A DNA stretch of 64,000 nucleotides from Dactylosporangium sucinum (lineage in GTDB: Bacteria > Actinomycetota > Actinomycetes > Mycobacteriales > Micromonosporaceae): assembly GCF_014647515.1 (NCBI RefSeq), contig NZ_BMPI01000031.1, positions 1 through 64,000 on the forward strand. The letters are read 5' to 3'. Both the position numbers and the translations under genes were made by a program. Of this stretch, positions 38,515 through 46,074 are shown in pieces (position 1 is the stretch's first letter; every line of letters begins with the position of its first letter). The notes beneath the pieces are model-generated. The model was not told where the DNA came from, did not search any database, and was given only the letters and a program-made list of their open reading frames with translations.

Positions 38515-41229
38515 CTACTCCGGATCGAGGAAGCGGGCCAGCTGGGAGCGGTTGCGGACGTTCAGGCGGCGGTACAGGCGGGTCAGGTTGGCCTCGACGG
38601 CCTTGATCGAGAGGAACAGCGCCCGGGCGATCTCGCGGTTCGTGGCGCCCCCGCGGACCAGCTCCACGATGCGGCGCTCCGTCTCCGACAGGCCCGCGCC
38701 CCGGCCGCCGTCCAGGCGGGCCAGGTCGGCCGACGCCACCTCGCGCCACGGGTGCGCCTCCGCCAGCGCGTAGCGGCGGACCGCCTCCGACAGGGCCGCC
38801 CGTGCGGCGCCGCGGCGGTGGGCCCGGCGTTCCAGGCCACCGAGGGTGTAATAGGCGCGGGCGACCTCCAGCGGGTACGGGTGGTCCTGCCACTCCTCGA
38901 TCGCCCGGTGCAGCGTCTCCGCGCCCTCGCGGGCCTCGCCCGTCGCCGCCGTGAGCACCGCCCGGGCCCGGGCCAGGCCCAGGAACACGACCCGGCGGTC
39001 CAGGTGGCGGGCGTGCTTCTCGACCTCGTCGAGCACCTCGGCGGCCTCGGCCCGCGCGCCCGCGCCGACCAGGGCCTCGATGAAGTCGGCGTGCCAGGGC
39101 AGGATGCCCGGGTCGAGGCGGCCCAGGCGCTGGTCGAGGGCGTAGGCCTCGCGCATCGCCTCGGCGGCGGCCACCGGGTCGCCGCGCAGGACGTGGACCA
39201 GGCCGCTGGTGGCGTACGCGAGCTTGATCCAGTCCTCGTCGCCGGCTGCCAGGCAGGCGACGAGGCCGCGCTCGGCGAAGCCCGCGGCGGCCGTGGCCGT
39301 GCCGCCGCCGCTCTCGGCGAGGGCGGCGACCAGGTAGCCGGGGCCGGGGGTGGTCTCGACGTCGACGTACAGGCGGACGCAGTCGCGGCCGGCGGCCAGG
39401 GCGTCGGCGCAGCGGCCGGCGCGCCAGTAGATGCCGGCGACCGAGACCAGGACCGTGGCCAGGTCGCGGACGGTGCCGGCCCGCTCGACGGCGATGCGCA
39501 GGGCCTCGATGCGGCGCACGGCCTCGGCCGTCTCGCCCTTGAAGAGGCGGCTCATCGCGGCCACCTGCCGGGCCGCGACCGTGGCGGGCGTGAGGGACAG
39601 GCCGCGGGCCAGCTTGCCGGCGCGCTCGAGGTACTCGTCGCCCTCGGTGCCGAGCAGGATGTTGCCCCGCCAGCTCAGGACCTCGACCAGCCGCTCCATG
39701 TCGCCGCACAGCTCGGCGGCCTCCTCGGCCCGCTTGAGCTCGGCGAGCGCGGCCTCGCCGTCGCCGTCGTAATACGCCTTCACGGCCTTGTAGAGCCGCA
39801 CGTGGGCGAGCAGGTCGGGGGTCTCGACGGCCTCGACGAACGCGGCGTCGAGCAGCGGGCCGGAGTTCGAGTGGTCCTCGCCGGACATCTCGACCAGCAG
39901 CAGCCGGGCACCGACGCGGGTGCGGCGGTCGGCGGCGTCGCGCAGGGCCGCGGCCGCATGGCGGCGGGCGTCGACCGGGGAGCCGGCGGCGTAGGCGTAC
40001 TGCGCGGCGCTCAGCCGCCGGACCGCGGCCACGCCGGGCGTGTCGCGCGGGGTGCGCTCGGCGGCGAGCGCGGCCAGGTCGGCGGCCATTGCCGGGGCGC
40101 CGCGCAGCCGGGCGGCGGACGCGGCGTCGGCGAGGCACTCGGCGAGCGCCTCGTCGGGCTCGGGGCGGGCCGCGGCCAGGTGCCGGGCCCGGTCGACCGG
40201 GTCGGAGACGGTCTCGGCCAGCCGTTCGTGGGTCTCCCGCCGCGCCGCGACCGTGGCGTCGGCGTAGACCATCTCGCGCAGCAGCGGATGGCTGAACCGG
40301 ATCGCGCCGTCCGGCTCGACCTGCAGTACACCCGCCGCCACCGCCGCCTCGAGGTTCGCCTCGGCGAGGCCGCACCGCTCCAGGAGCGCGAGGCTCGGCC
40401 GGGCCGCCGCCGCGACCGTGAGCAGCACCGGCCAGTCCTCGGCCGGCAGCGTGGCCAGGCGCGCGGCGAGCAGCTCGCGGAGGCGCTCGGGGACGAGGAG
40501 CGGATCGGTCGCCGGATACGGCGCGTTGCCCAGCGTCCGGCCCAGCTCCACGGCGTACAGCGGGTTGCCGGCACTGGCGTCGTAGATCCGCTGGACGTGC
40601 GCCCGGCCGGCCTCGGGACCGTAGCGGGCCCGCAGCAGGTCGGCGATGTCGCTCTGCGGCAGCGGCGGCACCGGCAGCGTGATGCTCGGCGGCGGGCACA
40701 GGTCCAGCCGGGTCGGGGCGCCGCCGTCGGGCAGCCGCTCGGCGGCGAGCACCCGCACGGGCACGTCGCCGAGGCGCCGCGCGACGAACCGCAGCACGCC
40801 CGCGCTCGGCTCGTCGATCCACTGGACGTCGTCGAGCACGAGCAGGACCGGCCGGTTGGCGGCCAGGCCGCGGAACAGCTCCAGCACCGCCAGCCGCACC
40901 GCGAGCTGGTCGTGCGGGGTGGCCGGCAGGGCGCTGCGCAGCAGGGCGCCGTCAAGGGCCGCGCGCAGGTGGGGCGGCAGGTGCTCGGCCGCGTCGGGCG
41001 CGCCGTCGAACAGGTCGACCAGCGCGAGATAGGGCAGGTCGGCCTCGGCCTCGGCGGCCGCCGCGCGCAGGACCAGGGCCTCCGTCTCGCCGGCCGCGAG
41101 CGCGTCGAGGATTGTCGACTTGCCGATGCCGGCCGGTCCGCAGACCACCACGCTGCCGCCGCCCGCGAGCCGTTCCCGGGCGTGGGCCAGCAGGTCCGCG
41201 CGGCCGATGGGCGCGGCCGACCCTGTGCT
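38515..41229 (-). CDS. Large AAA-type LuxR-family transcriptional regulator
   Basis: A roughly 904-residue LAL-type activator. Walker A is CGPAGIGKST near the N-terminus, Walker B VLLVLDDVQWID, followed by a long helical TPR-like middle, and a C-terminal LuxR helix-turn-helix (LSETERRIVELVRGGATNRE, SIKAVEANLTRLYRRLNV). Such proteins bind ATP and a small ligand or partner and often activate secondary-metabolite genes. No biosynthetic cluster lies in this window. Start is GTG at 41229 or 41232 after GGTGAG; a GTG at 41280 is an alternative. Confidence 0.88.
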   Translation of the reverse strand, partial: STGSAAPIGRADLLAHARERLAGGGSVVVCGPAGIGKSTILDALAAGETEALVLRAAAAEAEADLPYLALVDLFDGAPDAAEHLPPHLRAALDGALLRSALPATPHDQLAVRLAVLELFRGLAANRPVLLVLDDVQWIDEPSAGVLRFVARRLGDVPVRVLAAERLPDGGAPTRLDLCPPPSITLPVPPLPQSDIADLLRARYGPEAGRAHVQRIYDASAGNPLYAVELGRTLGNAPYPATDPLLVPERLRELLAARLATLPAEDWPVLLTVAAAARPSLALLERCGLAEANLEAAVAAGVLQVEPDGAIRFSHPLLREMVYADATVAARRETHERLAETVSDPVDRARHLAAARPEPDEALAECLADAASAARLRGAPAMAADLAALAAERTPRDTPGVAAVRRLSAAQYAYAAGSPVDARRHAAAALRDAADRRTRVGARLLLVEMSGEDHSNSGPLLDAAFVEAVETPDLLAHVRLYKAVKAYYDGDGEAALAELKRAEEAAELCGDMERLVEVLSWRGNILLGTEGDEYLERAGKLARGLSLTPATVAARQVAAMSRLFKGETAEAVRRIEALRIAVERAGTVRDLATVLVSVAGIYWRAGRCADALAAGRDCVRLYVDVETTPGPGYLVAALAESGGGTATAAAGFAERGLVACLAAGDEDWIKLAYATSGLVHVLRGDPVAAAEAMREAYALDQRLGRLDPGILPWHADFIEALVGAGARAEAAEVLDEVEKHARHLDRRVVFLGLARARAVLTAATGEAREGAETLHRAIEEWQDHPYPLEVARAYYTLGGLERRAHRRGAARAALSEAVRRYALAEAHPWREVASADLARLDGGRGAGLSETERRIVELVRGGATNREIARALFLSIKAVEANLTRLYRRLNVRNRSQLARFLDPE

Positions 41230-41335
41230 CACCACGACCGTCTCACCACGACGCCGAGTCTCTAACGAACGCTTCCTCACCGCAACGGCTGACGAACGTC
41301 ACCCGGCCGTCCGATGACAGACGGGCTACGAGCGG

Positions 41336-42628
41336 TCAGCGTAGTCGATCACACGGGAGGACGGCCTGCCAGCCGATCTCCGGCCATTGCGCGATGTGGA
41401 CGGTTACCCAGGTCAATCCGGGCGCAGCGCGGCATTCCGCCCGGGCCGCGGCGACCGTCGGCCCCCACTCCGGGATGCCGTCGCGCGGGCCGGGGACCCG
41501 CAGGTTCGCCGCGAAAACCACGCTCAGGAGTGTCGCGAACACGACAAGTGGCGTTCTGCCGGTTTCTGCGCCTGTCGGCAACAGCAGGCAGACGGCGGCG
41601 GCGATGTTCGGCAGGGCGACGAGGACGAGGTACCGGTCCTCCGGCCCGCCGTGCGCGGCGAGCTGGACGGCGCCGGCGAGGGCGGCGAAGCCGGCCAGGG
41701 TCGCGGCCAGCCCCCACTCGGCGCGGGTCCGGCGCGACACCGCCAGCGCGACGATCACCGCCGGGATCACCAGGCCGAGGGCGACGAGCGCGGTGTGCGC
41801 GGCGGCGTCCTCGTACGGCGGGGCCAGCCAGGCCTGCCCGAGCAACGAGCGCGGCACGCCCCACCGCAGGTAGGTCTCGGCCACCGAGACGGGGTTCGTG
41901 TCCGGCCGCTCCCCCAGCGAGCGCTCGCTGGCGCCGGTGAGCAGCGGCACGACCTGCAGCGCCGCCCCCGGCAGCAGGGCGAGCGCCGGCACCAGCCGGG
42001 CGCGGTCCCGCCGGGCGGCGAGCCGCAGCACGGCGACCGGCAGGAGGAGCACGCCCAGCATCGAGTTGAGCACGGCGAGGGCCGGCACCGCCGCGGCGAC
42101 CACCCGCGCGACGCGGCCGCCGGGCTCCCGCAGCAGCATCCAGAGGCCGCAGTACACCAGGGGGAACTGCAGTTGTGCGAGCGTGTTGGGTTCGAAGCCG
42201 ATCGGTACCGCGGCGCTCGCCCCGACGACCACGGCGGCGGCGCGCGGCAGGCGGCTGCGGGCGGCGGCGTACACGCCGAGCGCCAGCAGCGCGGTGAGCA
42301 CCGCGTCGACGACCGCGTTGAGCGCCGCCGCCCACGCCAGCGGGAAGAGCGCGACGACGGCCCAGCAGGCGCGCGCGACGACGTGGAAATACCCGTTGAA
42401 GGGCGTGACGATCGCCTCGTACCACGGGAGCGTCACCGCGTCGGTGAGGAAGTTCTGCCCGTCCTCGGCCCAGATCGAGTCGACGGCGGCCGGCGTGCGC
42501 GTCCGCCACAGCCCGACCACCGCCGCGCCCACGACGGCCAGCACCGGGGCCGCCCACCGCCGTCGGGGAGCACGAGCTGGAGCTGAGGGCCGCATCTCCT
42601 CGATCGCCGGCCGGGTCGTCACTGCCAC
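41336..42628 (-). CDS. Polytopic membrane protein, possibly GT87/GT39-like
   Basis: A 430-residue protein with about ten hydrophobic helices. After a short cytosolic N-terminus it shows SIWAEDGQNFLTDAV and TPFNGYFHVVAR in the first outer loop, the acidic loop expected for lipid-linked sugar transferases of the GT-C fold; this is an inference from layout. It lies just downstream of the terminator of the epimerase gene, so it either has its own weak start or depends on read-through. Starts at 42628 or 42595 are both possible. Confidence 0.65.
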   Translation of the reverse strand: MAVTTRPAIEEMRPSAPARAPRRRWAAPVLAVVGAAVVGLWRTRTPAAVDSIWAEDGQNFLTDAVTLPWYEAIVTPFNGYFHVVARACWAVVALFPLAWAAALNAVVDAVLTALLALGVYAAARSRLPRAAAVVVGASAAVPIGFEPNTLAQLQFPLVYCGLWMLLREPGGRVARVVAAAVPALAVLNSMLGVLLLPVAVLRLAARRDRARLVPALALLPGAALQVVPLLTGASERSLGERPDTNPVSVAETYLRWGVPRSLLGQAWLAPPYEDAAAHTALVALGLVIPAVIVALAVSRRTRAEWGLAATLAGFAALAGAVQLAAHGGPEDRYLVLVALPNIAAAVCLLLPTGAETGRTPLVVFATLLSVVFAANLRVPGPRDGIPEWGPTVAAARAECRAAPGLTWVTVHIAQWPEIGWQAVLPCDRLR

Positions 42629-42639
42629 GCAGAGAACAA

Positions 42640-42680
42640 CGAGCGCCCCGCCACGGTCGTGGCGGGGCGCTCGGCAGCAG
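42640..42680 (-). terminator. Rho-independent terminator after the sugar epimerase
   Basis: CGAGCGCCCCGCCAC (42640-42654) pairs perfectly with GTGGCGGGGCGCTCG (42659-42673) around a 4-nt loop; on the minus strand it is followed by TTGTTCTCT. It ends the dehydrogenase-GT2-epimerase unit. Confidence 0.85.
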
Positions 42681-42686
42681 GCGGAA

Positions 42687-43712
42687 CTACAGGCGGCCTT
42701 CCTTGACCGCCTCGGTCACCCACGGGATGACCTCGTCGAGCATCTCGTCCAGCGACGTGGTCGCCTCGTAGCCGAGGATCTCCTTGGCCTTCGAGACGTC
42801 CGGGACGCGCTTCTGGACGTCGTACTCGTACGGGTCGTCGGACACGACGCTGAACGGCACGTCCGGGCCCTTGATCTTGCGCCAGATCACCTCGGCGAGC
42901 TCGAGCACGTTGGTCGACTCGGCCGTGGAGATGTTGAAGTCCTCGTTGAAGGCCTTCTCGTGCTCCATCGCCGCGATGATGCCCTTGGCGAGGTCGCCGC
43001 CGTAGGTGTAGTGGCGGACCTGCTCGCCGGAGCCCAGGATGTGCAGCGGGTCCTGGCCCTTGACGATCTTCTGCACCAGGTCGGGCACCACGTGCGACAT
43101 CGCCAGCTTGACGTTGCCGGAGAGCACCTCGACCTCGCCCAGCGCGCGGCCCTCGCCGACGCCGACGCAGTTGAACGGCCGGACGATCGTGTAGGGCAGC
43201 TTGTACTGGTCCCAGGCCGCCTTCGCGTAGTACTCGACGGCGAGCTTCTGGAAGCCGTACGACGACAGCGGCGGCGCGACCTTGCGCTCGTCGCCCTCCT
43301 TCGACGGCCAGTGCGTGGTCGACTCGAACACCATCGAGGACGACAGGTACGTCATCTTCTTCAGCGTGCCCGCCTGGTGCGCCTTGATCGCCGCGTCGCA
43401 GGACGAGGCCATGATCCGCTCGTTGGTGGCGAGCAGGTCGTAGGCGTAGGCGTGGAAGTACGAGATGCCGCCGATCATCGCCGCGCCGGCGATGAAGTGG
43501 TCGCAGCCGTCCAGCAGTTCGGAGACGAGGTCGACGTCGCGCGCGTCGCCCTCGACGAAGCGGTAGTCGGGGTGGGAGTCGTAGCTGCGGGTGACCGGAC
43601 CGTACTTCGAGTAGTTGTCCAGGCCGACCACCTGGTAGCCGCGGGACAGCAGCTCCTCGACGACGTATCCACCGATGAAGCCGGCCGAGCCGGTGACCAG
43701 GACCTTTGCCAC
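42687..43712 (-). CDS. NAD-dependent sugar epimerase/dehydratase
   Basis: A 341-residue extended SDR protein acting on nucleotide sugars. VLVTGSAGFIGGYVVEELLS binds NAD; YLSSSMVFE and SSYGFQKLAVEYY give the Ser and Tyr-x3-Lys catalytic set. GTG start with AAGGAG eight bases upstream. It follows the GT2 gene by 11 bp and ends in a strong terminator. Probably C4- or C5-epimerisation or 4,6-dehydration; exact sugar unknown. Confidence 0.9.
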   Translation of the reverse strand: MAKVLVTGSAGFIGGYVVEELLSRGYQVVGLDNYSKYGPVTRSYDSHPDYRFVEGDARDVDLVSELLDGCDHFIAGAAMIGGISYFHAYAYDLLATNERIMASSCDAAIKAHQAGTLKKMTYLSSSMVFESTTHWPSKEGDERKVAPPLSSYGFQKLAVEYYAKAAWDQYKLPYTIVRPFNCVGVGEGRALGEVEVLSGNVKLAMSHVVPDLVQKIVKGQDPLHILGSGEQVRHYTYGGDLAKGIIAAMEHEKAFNEDFNISTAESTNVLELAEVIWRKIKGPDVPFSVVSDDPYEYDVQKRVPDVSKAKEILGYEATTSLDEMLDEVIPWVTEAVKEGRL

Positions 43713-43723
43713 AAACGCTCCTT

Positions 43724-44530
43724 CTAGCTCTGGACTGTCTGATTCTCGGACAAGTTGGCGCGTGCCGTCTGGGCGTCCGACCGGGCCGCCGACGACGCGG
43801 GCCGCTTGGCCAGCTGCTCCATCGTGAGGCGCCGGCCGAAGGCGAAGCGGAACCACTTCAGGTAGCTGGGCATGAACCGGCCGATGTCGAACCGCGACTC
43901 GCCGAGCTGGCGGTCGAGCCAGATCGTCGGGATCTCGGCGACCGGCAGGTGCAGCCGGGTCGCCTTCGCGGTCAGCTCGATGCCGATCTCGAAGCCGGTC
44001 TTCGACTCGATGCCGACCTGCCGGACGAAGCTCGTGGAGTAGGCCTTGAAGCTGTTCGTCGCGTCGCGCGTGCCGACGCGGGCGAACATGTGCAGCGTGC
44101 GGCCGGCGGTGCGGGACAGCAGCCGCTTGAAGCGCGGGCCGCCGACCTGCTGACCGCCCGGCATGTACCGCGAGGCCGCGGCGACCACGACGCCGCGGTC
44201 GACGAGCCGGGCCAGGTCCTCGATCTGGCGCGGGTCGTCGGACCCGTCCGCCATCGTGACCACCGCGACGGGAGCCCGGGCGACGTCGATGCCGAACCGG
44301 ATCGCGTTGGCCGGGCCACGGCCGTAGGTGTTGAGGACCGGGCGGACCCGCGGGTCGCGGGCCTGCACCTCCAGCGCGAACGGGACGGTCGTGTCCTCGG
44401 GCATGTCGTGCACCACGAGGACCTCGGCGGGCATCATGACCGCGCGCAGGATGCGCTCCAGGCACGGGACGATCGCGTCGCCCTCGTTGTACACCGGAAT
44501 GACCACAGAAATCTGCGGCGTCAAGGTCAT
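43724..44530 (-). CDS. Family 2 glycosyltransferase
   Basis: A 268-residue inverting GT-A enzyme: QISVVIPVYNEGD start, VVTMADGSDDP for metal binding, and GIELTAKATRLHLPVAEIPT. It resembles dolichol-phosphate-sugar synthase or polymer-starting GT2 enzymes without a membrane domain. The ATG at 44530 is used; an upstream start would translate the repeat into MPTERSGGG. Between the dehydrogenase and the epimerase in one minus-strand set. Confidence 0.9.
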   Translation of the reverse strand: MTLTPQISVVIPVYNEGDAIVPCLERILRAVMMPAEVLVVHDMPEDTTVPFALEVQARDPRVRPVLNTYGRGPANAIRFGIDVARAPVAVVTMADGSDDPRQIEDLARLVDRGVVVAAASRYMPGGQQVGGPRFKRLLSRTAGRTLHMFARVGTRDATNSFKAYSTSFVRQVGIESKTGFEIGIELTAKATRLHLPVAEIPTIWLDRQLGESRFDIGRFMPSYLKWFRFAFGRRLTMEQLAKRPASSAARSDAQTARANLSENQTVQS

Positions 44531-44646
44531 GCCGCCTCCGCTTCGCTCCGTCGGCACGCCTTCACACTGAGCCCATGATGAGCGGCCCCTCCGCTGCGCT
44601 CCGGACCCGCCACGCGACCTCCGCTTCGCTCCGGACCGCTCATATG
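44526..44646. repeat. Gap-filling intergenic repeat, copy 2 (dehydrogenase-GT2)
   Basis: Contains CCTCCGCTTCGCTCCG at both ends, AACTGAGCCCATGA-like CACTGAGCCCATGA in the middle and CCCCTCCGCTGCGCTCCGG, the block order of 33577-33722. Between two same-strand genes it again ends at the stop and the start and brings the ribosome-binding GGAGG of the GT2 gene. Confidence 0.75.
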
Positions 44647-45851
44647 CGCACGCCCTTGTTGGTCACACCCCACATGTCCGCGACCGGGATGTCGGTCTGC
44701 AGGTCACGGTACTCCGGGTGCGGGGCGGCGACGATGAGCAGGTCGGCCCGCTGGAGCACCTCGTCGAGCGGGACAAACCGGTCGTCCTTCACGTACGGGT
44801 CGGTGCAGAGCGTCTCCTTGGCCCGCAGCATGACGACCTTGCGCAGCTTGTAGGCCAGGGACTCGCGGATGTCGTCGCTGCCGCCCTTGAACGCCATGCC
44901 CAGGATGCCGACCGTCAGCTCCGACAGGTCGAAGCGCTCCTGCAGCTTCGACACCACGTAGAGCGGCAGGCCCTCGTTGATGAGCATCGCACTGTGGCCG
45001 AGCACGAAGTTGTTGTTGTTGAACGCCGCGAGCTGCATCGTGTCCTTGAGCAGGCACGGGCCGGCGGCGAAACCGGCGCCGGGCATGTCGGCGGCGCGCG
45101 GATACTCGAACCGGATCGCGTGGCGGATCCGCTCGAAGTCGAGGCCGAAGTCGTTGGACATCATCCAGAACTGGTTGGCGGCCGCGAACTTGATGTATCG
45201 CCAGGTGTTGGTGAACAGCTTGGCGAGCTCCGCCTCCTCCGGCTCCAGCACGACGATCTGGCTGGCCAGGTTGCGGAACAGCTTCTCGGCGCGCTGGGTC
45301 GCCTCGGGGGTGCGGGCGGCGACGATCTGCGGCAGCTCGAACAGCTCGGTCATGGCCTTGCCCTCGGCGATGCGCTCCGGGCAGAACGCGACGTCGGCGT
45401 TGACCCCGAGCCGCTTGAGCAGCTTCTCGGTCAGCGCGGTGACGCCCGGGTGCACGGTGCTGCGCAGGACGATGAGCTGGCCGTCGCGCAGGAAGTCCGC
45501 GCAGCGCTCGATCGCCGCCGGCACCGCCGCGATGTTCGGGTTGAGGTGCTCGTCGACCGGTGTGCCCACGATCACGACGAGGTGCTCGGCCGTCGCGACG
45601 CTGGCCGGGTCGGTGGTCGCCTTGAGGCGGCCCTCCGCGACCGAGCTGGCGAGCGGCGCCGCCGCGCCCTCCTCGTCGAAGGGCAGCCGGCCCTCGTTGA
45701 CCACGGCGACCGCGGCCGCGTTGATGTCGTACAGCGTCACCTGCAGTCCGCGGGAGGCGAGGGCGATGCCCAGGGGCAGCCCCACCCGGCCGCACCCGCC
45801 GATCACCACGACGTCGGTGGTGAACCCCGCCGATGCACTCACTTCTGACAC
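44640..45851 (-). CDS. Nucleotide-sugar dehydrogenase (UDP-hexose dehydrogenase family)
   Basis: A 403-residue enzyme of the UDP-glucose/UDP-N-acetylmannosamine dehydrogenase family: VVVIGGCGRVGLPLGIALASR, VVIVGTPVDEHLNPN, RSTVHPG, and the catalytic Cys in GPCLLKDT. KGGSDDIRESLAY marks the C-terminal domain. It makes a uronic acid nucleotide sugar by two NAD+ oxidations. The WecC-like branch is favoured by NTWRYIKFAAANQFWM. Start of the surface-sugar set. Confidence 0.9.
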   Translation of the reverse strand: MSEVSASAGFTTDVVVIGGCGRVGLPLGIALASRGLQVTLYDINAAAVAVVNEGRLPFDEEGAAAPLASSVAEGRLKATTDPASVATAEHLVVIVGTPVDEHLNPNIAAVPAAIERCADFLRDGQLIVLRSTVHPGVTALTEKLLKRLGVNADVAFCPERIAEGKAMTELFELPQIVAARTPEATQRAEKLFRNLASQIVVLEPEEAELAKLFTNTWRYIKFAAANQFWMMSNDFGLDFERIRHAIRFEYPRAADMPGAGFAAGPCLLKDTMQLAAFNNNNFVLGHSAMLINEGLPLYVVSKLQERFDLSELTVGILGMAFKGGSDDIRESLAYKLRKVVMLRAKETLCTDPYVKDDRFVPLDEVLQRADLLIVAAPHPEYRDLQTDIPVADMWGVTNKGVRI

Positions 45852-46029
45852 GCGCTGCCCCTCCAGGAAGCCGAGATTCGATACCGGCGCTTGGCGCGGG
45901 CCGAGCCTGCAATCGGGTCACGCCGCAGGGTGCACGGCGGAAGTACGGCTCGGCGCCGTGACGGTACCACTTTCGCGACTCGGCGATCGGACGCGGACGA
46001 AGGCCAACGGTCCGATATCTGACCCGGAG

Positions 46030-46065
46030 CGACGGCGGCCACCCACGTTGAAGTGGCCGCCGTCG
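46030..46065 (-). terminator. Hairpin terminator after pheT
   Basis: CGACGGCGGCCAC (46030-46042) and GTGGCCGCCGTCG (46053-46065) pair perfectly around a 10-nt loop ten bases downstream of the pheT stop; no T-tract. Confidence 0.7.
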
Positions 46066-46074
46066 ATCCTTCGA

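Noticed and set aside
44640..45851. Lack of GGSCLPKD signature in the nucleotide-sugar dehydrogenase taken as loss of activity
   Set aside because: The catalytic Cys is present in GPCLLKD, a normal variant in WecC-like enzymes.
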